From the NCBI GenBank assembly GCA_001683735.1, contig LUGG01000001.1:2914001-2978000 (forward strand): DNA of 64,000 bases, in the 5' to 3' direction. The notes under the pieces are model-generated. The model did no database searches. It was not told the origin of the DNA and saw nothing but the letters and a program-made list of their open reading frames with translations. Position 1 is the first letter of the stretch, and the number at the start of each line of letters is the position of its first letter. Below are positions 46,569 through 60,305 of this stretch, piece by piece. The stretch is from Grifola frondosa (Eukaryota > Basidiomycota > Agaricomycetes > Polyporales > Grifolaceae). A program made the position numbers and the translations under genes.

Positions 46569-49500
46569 ATGGCTTATCGTCAAGTTCCTTACCAGAGTCC
46601 CCATCCTGCAAGCAACTATCCAGATTACCCCCCTGTCGTTCCTCAGCAGACCCACGCCTACCCGGACTATCCTCCTGCCAATCCCGTTGCCCCAAATTAC
46701 CCTCCCGTTCGTCAGCAGCAATACCCTTCCCCCGCGCAGGACTATCATAAAGAGTATGATGCTCAATCTGGCTGGGACGCCAAGTCCACCAAGTCTTACC
46801 AGAGCAGCTTCGCGGGCTCACAGATCCACCTCAATCCTCAGTATGACATGAGCCAGGTCTCTGTCCCGCCGCTTCCCACTATGCCTTACCAGCAAAACTA
46901 TCCGCCCATGCAGCACAGGCCGGTTCGGGAAATGAGCACTGGCTGGTCTGTCGCCCGTGACAAGCTCATGAAACGGCGCTCAGTGCGTCAGGTCGAGTTA
47001 CAACAAGGGAATCTCGTGCTGGACATGCAGGTTCCGACACATATCGTGCCAAAGGGGATGGACCACGTCGAGGAGATGACTAAACTTCGCTACACAGCCG
47101 CTACTTGCGATCCGGACGAGTTCATGCGCTCGAAGTACTCCCTGCGACCGTATCTGTTAGGACGTAAAACCGAGTTGTTCATCGTCATGACGATGTATAA
47201 TGAGGACGAGGTCCTATTCGTCCGTACTATGAATGCGTACGCGAGTCTACCAAATTTTGCTACTTGTTGGCTTATCTGAAATTGCAGTGTCTTGAAAAAC
47301 ATTGCCCATCTCTGCGCTCGAAACAAATCGAAGATGTGGGGCCCTGAGGGATGGAAGAAAGTCGTAGTGTGTGTCGTCTCCGACGGCCGGAGCAAGGTCA
47401 ACAAACGCACGCTGCAGGTCCTCACTCTGGTACGTTGTGGTTTGTCAACTTGCATTACATTGGTTTAAAAATATGTGCAGATGGGATGCTACCAAGAGGG
47501 AATCGCGAAAGATTCTATTGGGGGCAAAGACGTTACAGCGCATATCTTCGAGTTCGTACATACCGGGCTCAAAGGAATTCAGGGTATCTAACGTGTCGTT
47601 AGATATACATCAAGCGTCGTCGTTACTGACAGGGGAGAGGTATCTCACGGCCCGTGTCCCGTCCAAATCATCTTCTGTTTGAAAGAACAGAACAAGAAGA
47701 AGCTGAACAGGTATGTGGCCACACTGTCATGTCCCGACCTATATTGATGAGAGCGTCTTCAGTCACCGCTGGTTCTTCAATGCATTTGGACCTCTTATCC
47801 AGCCCAACGGTGCGTTGTTTTATCATGATTCTGACCCATTTGTATGCAATATCAATATATTATGCGGATAGTCTGCGTACTTTTGGACGTAGGAACAAAA
47901 CCTACCGGCACCTCCATTTACGAATTGTGGAAATGTGAGTGTATTCATTTTAGGTTATAAGTCATCGCTAAGCGCGCTTTCAGGCTTTGATAAGCACTCC
48001 AACGTTGGTGGTGCATGCGGAGAGTAAGTGAATTTTATGCATCTGTCGGAGCGTCTTCCTAAGTGCATGACAGAATTTGCGTCGACACTGGAAAGGGCTG
48101 TTCATTACTCTTGACAAGCCCTTTGGCTGCATCGCAGAACTTTGAGGTCTGTTACTGCGACAATTGTTTATTTCCTGTCTTGCTTATGAATTTTGGAATT
48201 TCTGCCACAGTACAAGATGTCGAATATTCTTGACAAGCCGCTTGAGGTCAGTGAATGTGTAGTAACCATGTTCATTATTGATGGATTATCCTTTCAGAGC
48301 GTTTTCGGCTATATCAGTGTGCTCCCGGGTGCATTCAGTGCATACCGTTACAAGGCTTTGCAGAACGGACCAGATGGCAAGGGACCTCTTGCGTCATACT
48401 TCAAGGGTGAGGCGATGCATGGTGGATCAAGCGGTGCAGGCCTATTCGGTATGTCCATCAGGTTAACTGTACACTCTTCTTGACCTGAGCATGTGTAGAA
48501 CGGAACATGTACCTTGCGGAAGATCGAATTCTCTGTTTCGAGATTGTGACGAAGAAGCGCGAGGCTTGGGTGTCCGTACGGCAGTGATTAATGTGTGATC
48601 TACGCTCACTTCTCTTGGACAGCCTCCGTTATGTCAAGAGCGCCAAAGCCTCCACCGATGTGCCCACCACTGTACGTATGATCTCGCGCTAGTGTTTTTG
48701 TCGTATTGATTTTGTATACCAAAGGTTCCGGAGTTCATCTCTCAGCGCCGCCGATGGTTGAATGGTTCTCTTTTCGCTTCCGTTCATGCCACTGTGTTCT
48801 TTTGGCGAATTTGGACATCCGGGCAGAACCCTCTCAGGATGCTCATACTTCAGGTAGGTATCATCTTGAGGTCGAACTTGTCACAGCACAACCTCATTCA
48901 TTATATCTTAGATTGAATTTATCTACAACGCTGTTCAACTTCTCTTCACATGGACATCCTTGGCAAATTTCTACTTGGCCTTCTTCTTCGTAAGTTTACC
49001 CCAGACGAAGTCGCTGCAGACTAATAATGATTTCGTTGGAATACAGCTGGTCTCCTCTGCTACTGCCAATTCTAATTCCGATGCCTTCAATTTCTTGGCA
49101 CAGGGAGCCGGGCAGGCGGTGTTTGAGGTCTTCCTGAAGGTATATTGTTTGATACAGCGGGAGTTCATTAGTTCCTGACAATCGTACAATCTCAGCTTTA
49201 TGTAGCGCTTCTGTTCATCATCACAGTTTGTTCCCTCGGAAATCGTCCGCAGGTTTGTCCATTCTACACAAGTGGATTTGCATGTCCTAACGTTGGCGGT
49301 TGACAGGGTTCCAAGTGGACTTACGTGATCTGCATCATCTTGTTCGGCATCTGTAACATCATCACTCGTATGTTGCATATCTCTGCCTACAATCGCTACT
49401 AACAGTCTTCGGATCGTTTAGTGTGGTGCGCCGGCTACACTGTATATATGGCGGTCCCGCATACTGTCGCAGGCTGGAAGGATTTCCCCAAGTAAGTCTC

Positions 49501-50533
49501 CTTGTAGTCCGGCTGCCGATATCAAATCAGCATCGCTTCGAGTTTGCTCGTGAAGCTCGTGCTGATTTTCAGTCGCCGGCAAGTATTGCATCTTGTAGAC
49601 TTCACTAACCATGGTGACAGTCTCGTTCGGACGAATTCGACGTTCCGCGATATCGTTATATCGCTCGCTGCGACTTACGGACTTTATTTCTTCGGGTCTT
49701 TCATTCACCTCGAACCGTGGCACATGTTTACATCCTTCTTGCAATATATGTTCCTTCTCCCCAGCTGTGAGTCCGCCCGCTACATTCAATTATCGATGAA
49801 CCATCTGACCTGTGCTCAATGGTAGACGTCAATATTCTAAGTAAGTGCCCGTGCGATGGGGAAAGACGCTAATGAACTGACTTCGATCGTAGTGATGTAC
49901 GCGATGTGCAATCTCCACGATGTGACATGGTGAGTATTCTGTCCATTCAATCACTGCTTTTTCGAATATTTTCGCGTGTAGGGGCACCAAAGGTGATAAT
50001 GGCTCTGCGAAAGACCTCGGTGGCGCGAAGAAAGTCAAAGATTCGAACGGCAAGGAGGTCATGGAAGTTGAGCTTCCCACGGCCCGCGAAGATGTCGATC
50101 AGATGTGGAGTGCTTCCCGCACCTCCCTTGCTGCTAAGCTGCCCGAAGAGAGGGAGCACAGAGACGCGGCGACCAAGCAGGCAGACCATGATCGCAACAG
50201 CAGAACGAACGTTGTACTCGCGTGGGTCGGCAAAATATGTATGTATCGCGAAGTCTGTTGTGTGCTATCATCTCACACGGAGTCATAGGATTATGATAGT
50301 GGTTTTTACGTCGAGTGCCTTCACGAACTGGGTGAAAAAGCATGTGGAGACGAACGACGCAACCTTCAACCCCTACCTCAGCTTCCTGTTTATCTGTCTG
50401 TACGTATAGCACTATAACACCCCTGTATATCTCGCTTCGTCGATTGCTAATGTCCTACCACAGCGCTGGCCTTTCCGCCATTCGATTTGTGGGCTCGACA
50501 CTTTATCTCCTCTTCCGGTTATTCGGGTTCTAA
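46569..50533 (+). CDS. Chitin synthase, division I (class I-III type)
   Basis: A multi-exon gene from ATG 46569 to TAA 50531-50533. A Tyr/Pro-rich N-terminus with YPDYPP repeats is followed by the chitin synthase N-terminal motif ([21 protein letters not shown]). The GT2 core reads [112 protein letters not shown] and the catalytic QRRRWLNG (from 48743). A cluster of membrane helices follows to the C-terminus. It is a plasma-membrane enzyme adding GlcNAc from UDP-GlcNAc to chitin. I traced junctions from exon 1 to 48300 and all hold the frame. The exact class needs a tree. Confidence 0.93.
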
Positions 50534-50853
50534 TCGGATTTCTTGTACTCAATATGTATGTCCGGCCAGGTTTGTTCTTCGCTGGTTCGGCGGATATATT
50601 GCTGGGACATTGTGTTTTTATCGTAATTGTACTCGAAATATACCCTGCTTGATATCGCAGTAGGTCAATGGTGTGAACTGGTGAATCTATAAGTAATCTC
50701 GATCGTGCACGTGCGAAGACCAAAGTAATAGTTTTCCTAGTATTTCGCGCTTCTGCGCGCGTTCCAACCGTTTATGTCATAATGGACTTTGGTACTTGAG
50801 GCTGAGTCTCGAGGGTTTCATTCCTATCTCCAATCCTGCTCACGACCACCACG
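50534..50853. other. Intergenic, chitin synthase to NTE1
   Basis: This is a 320-base spacer between tandem genes. No feature is recognised beyond 3' end and promoter. Confidence 0.5.
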
Positions 50854-53800
50854 ATGGATACGTCCGATGGAAGGACTAACAGTGATAGACACCCTCTCAT
50901 TGTTCTGTTGTCGGCTTTCTTCTGGGTTATATGTGCGTACGTCTCTTTTCGTGCGTGGTTCGTACACTTATGGACTGCTTCAGTGTGGATGCTATCATGG
51001 ATCAAGTCTCTCATAGCATTTGCTACGATTTCTGTTCCCAAGTTGATCTATGCGGTCTTGTCATACTCCATGACTTTGACGGTACGACTGTCCGCACTCT
51101 GCCATCCAGCGTCTTGCATTAATAGGACTATTCAAGCTCAATATTTGGTCTTTTGCCTTGATGTTTGCTTTATCCGCGGTTGCGTTGAACTACTGGATAC
51201 GATACCGCTACCTCAACAAGTACACGCAGCTGAAGGAACCTCCGCTTGTAAAGGCCGACGCACAAGAACTTCATCCCGATGTAAATACTCCCGAGCAGCT
51301 CCCCGCGTTCCACAACTATCTGGATGAATTTCTACAAGCAATTAGGGTGTTCGGGTTCCTCGAGAAACCAGTGCGTTGAGAAGCATATCCTCCGTTGGCA
51401 CGCTAACCTCACATCATCGTTGCCAGGTCTTCCACGAACTCGCACGGCATCTGCAGACCAGGCGACTCATCGCCGGAGACACGTTATCACTCGACCAGGA
51501 TAAAAGTTTCTATTGTGTGATAGACGGTACTGTGCAGGTCTATGCCCAAACCGAACAACCCGTTAGTCACGGACGGAGCGGATCTTGGGATGAAGAGGAT
51601 ATGAATGGGTATCAACTGCTGAACCAGGTTGGCGCTGGGGGAACACTGTCCAGCCTTTTCACAATCCTCAGCCTCTTCACAGAGAACGTTAAGATGAGCT
51701 GGCAAGACGGTGACAGGCCAGATGAGCATCTTGACACACCGAATCGTTCGTCATCTACACGACGCCCACCACGTTCGCGATCGCGACGGTCGGATTCTGA
51801 TGTCTCCCATTTAGATTTACCACCTCTCAAGACGCGAGCCCGAAGGGAGTCCGTCTCTTCATCGGGGTCCACAGTGCACCCTGTCGATCTCGCTTCCATA
51901 CGAGGTCGCTCGCCTCATGATCACGGCTTTCCTCGCGAGTCCTCTTCTAGTACGAGTACAAGCCTTCCAAGAACAGCAAGAAACCCTACGAATTCGTCTA
52001 CGGAAACTCAGAGTCATTACGGAGTGGTCGCTCGTGCCGCCGAAGACAGCACCTTGGCGGTAATTCCCGCTGAAGCGTTCCAAAGGCTCACCAAGAAGTT
52101 TCCAAAAGCGGCTGCACATATTGTTCAAGGTGAGTCTTCATCTTTTTGGCTCGAACATGATTTCAGCTGATGTCTGTCTCAGTTATACTTACACGTTTCT
52201 CCCGCGTCACTTTTAACGCTGCGCACAATTACCTTGGCTTGACTACCGAAGTGCTGCGCACGGAGAAAGCTATTAACGATATTGCATGTCATCCATTACC
52301 TCAATCTTTCTATGAAGGCGGATTGCGACATCTTCGACATCGTTTTGACGGCGTCTCACTCTCTAGCGACTCGGACAATGACAGTGACTTCTTCAGCTAT
52401 ACCTCCTCCATGAACTCCTCGAAGTCATCTTTGGTAGATGATACTCTAAAAGGAAGGACTTCGATCAGTACCGCCACTTCATACAGGTCTCCTATGACTC
52501 CGTTCAAAAACCAAAGTCGCCAGATGGTTCAAGCTGGAGACCTTATGACATCTGCGGGGAATACTGGCGATAATTTTACCCCTATCACACGTTCTTTCAG
52601 CACATTGTTTGCGAATCCTACACCACTGGTGAATAGTCTTTCCTCTCGTCAAGAAAAGAGGGTGCAACGATTGTCAAGCGACGACTTTGATCTTCGGGAA
52701 GAGGTGATGTCATGTATAGCGAAATCCATTGGTCTCATTCAGCCGCCCATGAGCGGTGAAGAATCCGTCGAGGCTTCGCCCGCCTTCCCACCGAGCGAAG
52801 GAGGGCACTCAAGGAATGGCATGTTTCGGCCGTCATTCGGCTCACTATCTCTGTTGGAGATGGGAGACGATGCCTCGTCCAGCATAACTGGCAGCTCTTC
52901 ATCGATTCTGACAGACGGTTATATGAGCAACCTCGACAATGAGGTTGAGATTCTGTTCTTCCCCGCTGGCTCAATTTTAGCCAAGGCAGGAGAAAGAAAT
53001 ACCGGTACGAGCTGTTACGTCCACTAATCCATCTAATCTGATGGAGTTCTCAGGTCTGTTCTATGTGATTGAAGGATTCCTTGATATCCTGTTACCCTCG
53101 GAGAATAAACCAAGCGCCCCTGATGGAAAATCGAGGCCATCCACCGCAGACACGGAAACTCGTTCATCTCATCTCAACCCAGAGGCCCAATCCAGGAGGC
53201 GGAGTAGATCTCGCAGTTTCAACGCGGAACGACTTGCCTCGAACCGCAGTCAGAAGGAGGGTACTCAGAAACCCCTCTTCACTGTGAAGCCTGGCGGGAT
53301 CGCAGGCTATCTATGTAAGTTAGTTGTATTTCCACCATGGGGTGTTATTGAACTGCATTCCTCAGCGTCACTCTGTCAGACAGCTTCATATGTCGACATT
53401 GTAGCAAAGACCGATACGTACGTTGGGTTTCTACCTTCGCCTGCATTGGAACGTTTGCTTGAGAGACGGCCTATTGTGTTGCTTACTCTTGCGAAGCGTC
53501 TTATATCTTTGCTGTCTCCGCTCGGTATGTTCCTGCGAGCCTGTGATGATATCCATCTTAATTCGTTTGCCGATTAGTCCTTCACATCGACGGCTCGCTT
53601 GACTGGGTACAAGTGAACGCGGGCCAAGTTCTATGGAGACCCGATGATGTTAGTGATAGCTTCTACATTGTCATCAATGGTCGTCTTCGGGCGATCACCG
53701 AGAAAGACAGCGGCGGGATAACGATCACGGCTGAATATGGCCAGGGTGATACAGTGGGCGAGCTCGACGTCATCACCAGCTCGCCACGTAGGAATACTGT

Positions 53801-56356
53801 GCATGCTATCCGTGACACCGAGTTGATTCGGATGCCGCAGACGTTGTTCAATGCGATATCCTCACGGTACAAAATTTCTCGTCACGTATGCCATCCCTGA
53901 CTGACTTAATCTTTCATCCAGCAATCCTCGAACGACAGCGCAGTAAGCTTTATTCACAACCGTATGCATTCGTAGATTGATTGTAGTTACAGATTATTGA
54001 AAATGATAGCATCACGGGTGAGGGACGAGGTGGATTCCTTTTCGAAGACTATTCCCTCCGAACGCGCTCGTGGCAACATCAACCTGAAGAACGTTGCCAT
54101 CCTTCCGGTATCACGCAACATCCCTATTGAAACCTTTGCTCGGAAGTTACATGCAGCTCTAGAGAGCATCGGCGCACCTACTTCCTACCTCAACCAGGCT
54201 TCGGTGTCAGACCACTTGGGACGCCATGCCTTCACGAGAATGGGCAAGCTTAAGGCTGCTGGATGGCTGGCGGAGCAGGAGCAGAAATATCGAATTGTCC
54301 TGTACATTGCAGATTCTGCCGTCAGTAGCTCCTGGACACAGACATGTATACGTCAGGTATGAATATTCAGATATCTCTCGGAGCATGCTCACTGTTGGAT
54401 ATAGGCAGATTGCGTGATGGTCGTCGGCGTGGGTGACGATCCAAGTATAGGAGAATATGAGCGATTACTACTTTCGATGAAGACCACGGCTAGAAAAGAA
54501 CTTGTGCTATTGCATCCGGATCGGTCTGTCGTGCCAGGTTCGACGCGCGAGTGGCTGAAAGTATGTTCGAATATTTGGAACATTTAGTCCATATTAATCG
54601 CGTTTATATAGCATCGACCTTGGGTACATCAACATATGCATATTGAGCTACCAGTAGGTGTTTCATGATGCAGCCGTGCTAGTTATCGGTTGATGAATAC
54701 TGCGCTGTATTAGGGAATCATCGTATCTGCACCGCGGCCTGCTCCAACATCGCAGGACCCCGCTGCTGTTGCTGCGCTAAAGAATTTGAAGGATCGAGTA
54801 CAGAGTGGGATACAGAAGTACAGAGGCGCACGAAGTGACCCTCGCCCTCAGCGACCTCCCCATGCAAATGATTTTGCACGATTAGCTAGAAGGATTTGTG
54901 GCAAATCCATAGGGGTAGTACTAGGGGTGGTGGCGCGCGTGGTATATCTCATTTGGTAAATCCATACAAGCTCACCTTGTTCAATGCTCATCGTCCTATA
55001 GGGCGTGCTACGCGCGCTGGAGGAATATGGAATACCGGTCGACCATATCGGAGGTATGGGCTCAGATTTCGCATAAACTCGTTGATAATGACTGGCGATA
55101 TAGGTACCAGCATTGGCGCACTGGTCGGTGGACTGTATGCTCGCGAAGGGGATATCATCTCCAGCGCTGGTAGAGCTAAACAGTTCAGCAGTCGCATGGG
55201 AAATATCTGGAGGATGCTCTCGGATGTCACCTATCCCATTGTCGCGTATACCACGGTACGTTATTCCAGTTGTAGCTGGTGATATGTGGGTCCGAGATGC
55301 CGTTATCTAGGGCCACGAGTTTAACAGGTCTATCTACAAGGTCGGATATTTCGTTATCGAGAAAGTTTTCCAGCTTGAGCAATAATATTCTTAGGCATTT
55401 TATGACCTTCATATTGAAGATATGTGGCTTCCATTCTTTTGTAATTCCACGAATATCAATGCCTCCCGCATGGAGATCCATGAGACTGGATATGCGTGGA
55501 GATTCATCCGTGAGTGCCTTCCCTGTCGCTCGTGTGTCGGACTAACTTGCAATGGATAGGGGCGTCCATGACTTTGGTTGGACTGTTGCCTCCTTTGTGT
55601 GACAACGGCAATATGCTAGTGGATGGTGGATACAGTACGTAACCGCGCCCTCTCGAGCCCCAGAACCACCTCACGCTTATTGCAGTTGACAATCTGCCGG
55701 TGCGTCGTTTGAATTCATGGTGTCTTCTGTGCCCATGTTTTCTCAGGTCTCAGCAATGATGGCAATGGGTGCCAGCGCCGTCATCGCGTCAGATGTTGGC
55801 TCGGTGAGTCACTATACTCCATTTATCTCATGAACTACTTAAGTTTGCATATCGGAAGATCGATGACAATTCGCCTCGCAACTTCGGCGATTCTGTATCA
55901 GGCGTATGGCTGTTCATCAACCGTTGGAACCCTTTTCGAATGCGAGAAGTATCCCTGCTATCACCGAAATCCAAAGTCGCCTTGCTTAGTACGTGTACAC
56001 TGCGGATGCAGAGAACCTTCTACTAACGGGGCTATTCGTGATCAGCGTATCAAGTGTTAAGACCCTGGAAGAAGCGAAAGTAACACGCGGTTGTCTATAT
56101 ATGCAGATGCCTGTGCAGGAGGTAAGTTCATCTCTGGGGTGAGAGCGGTGCAATGACTGATATTATTCAATGGCAGTATGGCACACTACAGTTCGGTAAG
56201 TTCGAGGATATCCAGAAGAAGGGGTACCACGCCGCAATGGAGTTGCTGGAGCAGTGGGACAAAGAAGGACGATTGCCTTCGGCGTTCATCGGAGCCAGTG
56301 GGACCGCCCTTACTGGAAGGACAAGAGGGAGGAGTGCGAGGAGGAATTCAATATGA
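50854..56356 (+). CDS. NTE1: NTE1 lysophospholipase (patatin-like, cNMP-binding domains); two frame breaks
   Basis: A large multi-exon gene from ATG 50854 to TGA 56354-56356, C-terminus [12 protein letters not shown]. The N-terminus has membrane helices around [18 protein letters not shown] and the segment after it. Cyclic-nucleotide-binding-like domains follow ([58 protein letters not shown]). The catalytic patatin domain has [23 protein letters not shown] oxyanion loop, GTSIG with the nucleophile Ser at 55109-55111, and DGG with the catalytic Asp at 55622-55624. It deacylates phosphatidylcholine in the ER and controls lipid balance. The oxyanion loop and the following HLG are in different frames (one G short at 54924-54927). 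A second break is at 55939-55940 (NPF to [11 protein letters not shown]). All other junctions I traced hold. Confidence 0.92.
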
Positions 56357-57123
56357 ATTCCAAGAAGTAGTGTACCGCTAACGTTCTCTGTCATATGCTA
56401 AGGTTTGTCCGTTGCGCGTTTGTCAAATTATGGAGATACTTAGCCTGACGGACAGAGATATAGAGTCGGGAATATAATGCAATCTTGCATCACTATGGCT
56501 TACTGTTCAGTGCCGCGTCCTTAGATGGCGGCGTAAGCCGCGTCAAGGTACACATGCGTTATCATGGAACTTGAGACGGAGGTCGAACCGAGGCTGTGTT
56601 CGCACTGACTTGACAGTCAGGGCGATTCCACTGGGATTATCGATGAACGAAATGAGGCTCGGCATGTTCACAGCATGTTGAACTCAATCATGGGCCCTCA
56701 ATGCCGTTGGTCCTTGAACAGTCATGTGTGTAAGCGTCTTCGCAGGAGCAGTATACAAATTGCGAGTTCTGATCTATTTCGTTACAGTGAATTGATTCTA
56801 GGCTATGTGGATTTCGAAGTCGTCAATCGCATGGGCCTTTTTACCCTCGCTTGCCACATTGATGAGTAGTCATTTGACACATCTTATGCATTTTAGTCCT
56901 TTGTCGTACCTTCGATGTAACGGAGTCGGCTACATCGCCCTCAGGGTCTCTTCTGATGCTCTTGGTCGTGGGTCTTTGCATCCGAGTTTCTCGCCGTGTT
57001 GTATCCGCCTATGCTTCTTGTACCTAGCGAAAGACTGGTATATATCATATATATACCGTCGGTTAGAGGCCAATAACTTGTGCCTCCCTCTCAGATCCGA
57101 GTCTACACTGCACCGGCTAAATC
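56357..57123. other. Intergenic, NTE1 to the dsRBD gene
   Basis: These 767 bases hold no credible frame. I looked for a tRNA because of short complementary runs near 56551-56650 but found no consistent cloverleaf. Confidence 0.45.
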
Positions 57124-57506
57124 ATGATCATGTCGTTCTTGGACCGCATCGGAACCCACAACTTTGTCTATCCAACTCCCCTATGGGGTTATCTGGCCCA
57201 AGTCAACCAGTGGGCTCGTGGCACCATTAGCTGGCAGGTCAACCGGTGTGGGAGGTGTCGACCATGTCCCTGTATTTGAAGCTTACCCTATCTGTGAGTA
57301 TAATCTTAAACTTCTTGAGTGTTTACTGAGTCTGTACTGTTATGTAGATGAGGGAGAACGGCTCCATGTATTTAAAGCAACTGGTTCATCTAAGAAGGTA
57401 GCCATGGAGGAATCTGCCAAGCTGATGGCCCTTAGTGGGTGTTGTGTAAGTGGTAGCATCCTCCCCCTCCATCATTGATCAATGGATCTTATATTCTTAT
57501 CAGTAG
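57124..57506 (+). CDS. Mini protein consisting of one double-stranded-RNA-binding domain (one base disrupts it)
   Basis: The exons are 57124-57293, 57348-57445 and a final exon that is only the stop codon TAG (57504-57506). With one G removed at 57237-57238 the total is exactly 90 codons (89 aa). The fold is a dsRBD: WGYLAQVNQWARGTISWQ (helix 1 and strand 1), DHVPVFEAYPIYEGERL (strands 2 and 3, with the GxxHxPxF-type turn), and KATGSSKKVAMEESAKLMAL (the GxSKKxAK-type RNA-backbone motif and helix 2). Such stand-alone short dsRBD proteins are common and expanded in agaricomycetes; their function is unknown to me. The intron immediately before the stop is unusual. ATG 57130 is an equally good start. 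A decaying copy cannot be excluded. Confidence 0.75.
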
Positions 57507-57764
57507 GTTCTTGTGTCCCACACATGCGAGTTGTGTTTGAATATACAAATCTATTAGGTGTGTTCTCTTTCCAGCTTCTAGTTTGACAAGTTTTGACCTG
57601 GCCTAAATTTCTCAAGCTTCCCCACTTCCTTCTGACCCCCTTTGACTGAAATCTCTTGTATGTAACTTGAATTCACATCACTCAGTATGCAGAGATATGT
57701 AATATGCACAAATAAGTAAAAAAATATGCCCCATGACATGAATATGTTCATAGCAAAGTAAATA

Positions 57765-59946
57765 TTATGAATACATCCAGAATTGATCATGAGTAAATTC
57801 ATGGGAGGGTTCCTCAACAACAACAGGATCCTTGCGAATCTTATGTTTGGTTTCAGTTTCAAACATCTGTGAATACCAATGTTAAAATCACCATATTGGA
57901 TCAAAACAGATATGAGGCATACCGTGCCATATGTATGGTCGAGAAAGTCTTCCATATTGTATTGTGGTCTGGTGAAGGCCTCCTCAAAGATCCGGGCCAA
58001 TGTCGACACAGCCGCATGGAAGTGAATTTTATGTGTATACAGCTCCCATAGCGAGGAGTCAAGTGCCTTTGTTAAATTCGGATTCGGCTCGTTCACGAGA
58101 AATGCATCTAACATGTGAGAGAATACTGGTTATGACACCGCTGGCACTCATCATCAGTAGAATACTCACCACAGTGCACATCGAGGAGATCGTCGTCTCG
58201 ATGAATCATACACATAAGAGATGGATGGGTTCTAAGAATGTTGTACGTGAACGGCATGATCATGACGACGGCCGCGGGAGGTGCGTTCAGAGAAAGCCGA
58301 GCAAGTCGCTTCACGAATGACGCGACGAGGATAGCTGGCAGGTGACTAGAAGGCATCGGGATCAGACTATATGCGCTGGAAAAATAGGACAAGAGGCCTA
58401 CGTGGAGCTGAGAAAGAGTTCGGTGAGTCGGAAGAAGCGCGCTCGGTGCTTGAGATGGAGGACATTGCGATCGAGGAAGCCATATAGCCGAGTGTAGAAC
58501 GATGGATAGTCGCTACTCCCGGTCAAACAAGATATCAGCGCCGCTCCAAAAAAGCAGAAGGTATATGGACGTACAGGTTGTATTCTTTCATCAACACGAA
58601 CAAAGCGTTGAGCGCCAGGAGACCGACCGTGCCTCCTGCAAGTACATTCATTAGTACACAAGACACGATAGCAGCGTACGGACGAACCATGATCGACGGC
58701 CGAGCTAACCCAGTCCATCACAAGGATCGGTCTAGTCAAGTGAGGAAGCACCCCTCTATGCAGTACATTTAAGACGCGAAGCGACAATGCCCTGTTGGAC
58801 TCCCCTGTATCGAGAGAAAGCTGAGGAAGAAGACCGAGCCATGCCCGAGTGAAAATGGCCTTGTGCGAGGCAAGCGAATGCAACGACTGATGGATAGTCA
58901 TGGTATGCAAACGAGGACCGCCACCGACAGGAGTTTGTTCGGTATCCGTAGGCTGATCCTCAAAAAATTTGCGCCAGTCATCTTCAGTCTCTGATGGGAC
59001 ATCCGCATCGTGCTCCACGGGCTCGTCCTCCGGGTCAGAATGTTTTTTTGTTGGCGGTCGCGTCCCCAGCTCTTCGACCCACCAAGCGTTCAGTTCCGAA
59101 GCTTTCGTAGGGAATGTTGTTAAGCGTTCCAATATTGAAAGAAGGTTGCCTGGGACGTGGGGGGAGACTTGGAAGGAGTAATTGGCTAGGAACGTTCTAT
59201 GAATTCGCAGTGATCAGTGGCGAGAATAGTAATTGCAGAGAGAGACATACGCAGCATCTCGTAAGAAGAACCATCGAATATCATCATACACGCTCAGCCA
59301 TGTGTCTATGAACTGATTCCTGACGTCGGCATCCAGCACTCCAGCAGTTCCGCTACCTTCGTCTTCTTTACGCTTTTTGGAGCGTGACGATCGCAACGAC
59401 GGAGGACAAACTAGCAATGCGTTCACGATTTTGCGGAAATGGGTAGCGTGGAACTGTGGCTGATTCTTGTCAGAACGAGGAAGGGCAGTGGATAGATGTT
59501 TCTGGAGTGAGAACAGAATTTCGAGTGCAGAAGCCTGGGCACAGCTGGAAAGTAAGTCGCAGATACACAGAGCAAAAGTACCGACGTACCTTCAAAGCCG
59601 TTTCCTCGTCTTGTAGTAGGCTTGTTAATAAGTCCACATAACTTTGCAACCGTTCCACAAGCCAAGTGCGCACGGTTTTGGTGTCGTCTCCATTGCCATA
59701 CAATAGGCCACGCGTGATGATGGTTACGAACACTCTGTAAAGCGAGTATATGGCCTTGGAGAGATGTGGGATTTCTTTCGCATTCAGCGCAACGTCGAGT
59801 AGATCCGCTAATGGATTCAGAGAAGAACCAGATGAAACCGCGTTTATCAGTTGCGTCTCAAGTTGCTGAATAGTGAGCACAGTAGAATCTTCATCCCTTG
59901 TTTTGCGCTTTTTAGAGGAGGAAGGCAGAGACGAGTGAGGTGCCAT
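57765..59946 (-). CDS. NOC4: NOC4, ribosome biogenesis (CBF/Mak21 family)
   Basis: A multi-exon gene from ATG 59946 (MAPHSSLPSSSKKRKTRDED) to TAA 57767-57765. Helical N-terminal repeats (AIYSLYRVFVTIITRGLL; FHATHFRKIVNALLVCP; FIDTWLSVYDDIRWFFLRDA) lead to the CBF domain: PHLTRPILVMDWVSSAVDHGG, VGLLALNALFVLMKEYNL, DYPSFYTRLYGFLDRNVLHL, RARFFRLTELFLSSTHLPA, FVKRLARLSLNAPPAAVV, MPFTYNILRTHPSL and DSSLWELYTHKIHFHAAV. Noc4 pairs with Nop14 in the nucleolus for 40S pre-ribosome maturation. The short tail after TYGTMFETETKHKIRKDP ends in WMYS, which is somewhat different from what I expect but still in frame. It is divergent from VPS33. Confidence 0.92.
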
Positions 59947-60305
59947 TGCAAATAATGGAAAGTCGGAGGTCGAGGAGCTCTGTCCAGCGTTTACAGATTT
60001 TCTGGAGCACGTCACGCGCTGGAAGTATCTGTCACAACGATCGATGTCACATACAGACACTATCCAAGTTGATGAAAGATACTCAGATATCATGTATAAA
60101 ACGGACTATTTCTTGCAGATGGGTCCCCGCAGAATGAGAATATTCAGACGCTTATCTTGTCTCGCCCGCTCAACATTCGATATTCAATGTTGACATGGCT
60201 TCGCGTAATGTCACGTAACGCGATGGGCGCGTCGCCGCGGGTGTGACGCGACGTTTGTAGTACAGCAAGCCGACCGCTACCTTCTCTTAAATCCGACTCG
60301 AATAT
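59947..60305. promoter_or_regulatory. Divergent promoter, NOC4 (-) and VPS33 (+)
   Basis: These 359 bases separate the two starts. A region of CG-rich alternation (near 60205-60250) precedes VPS33. No motif was assigned. Confidence 0.5.

Noticed and set aside
56551..56650. tRNA-like complementary runs
   Set aside because: The T-arm does not pair properly around the GTTCGA-like hexamer and no acceptor stem forms.
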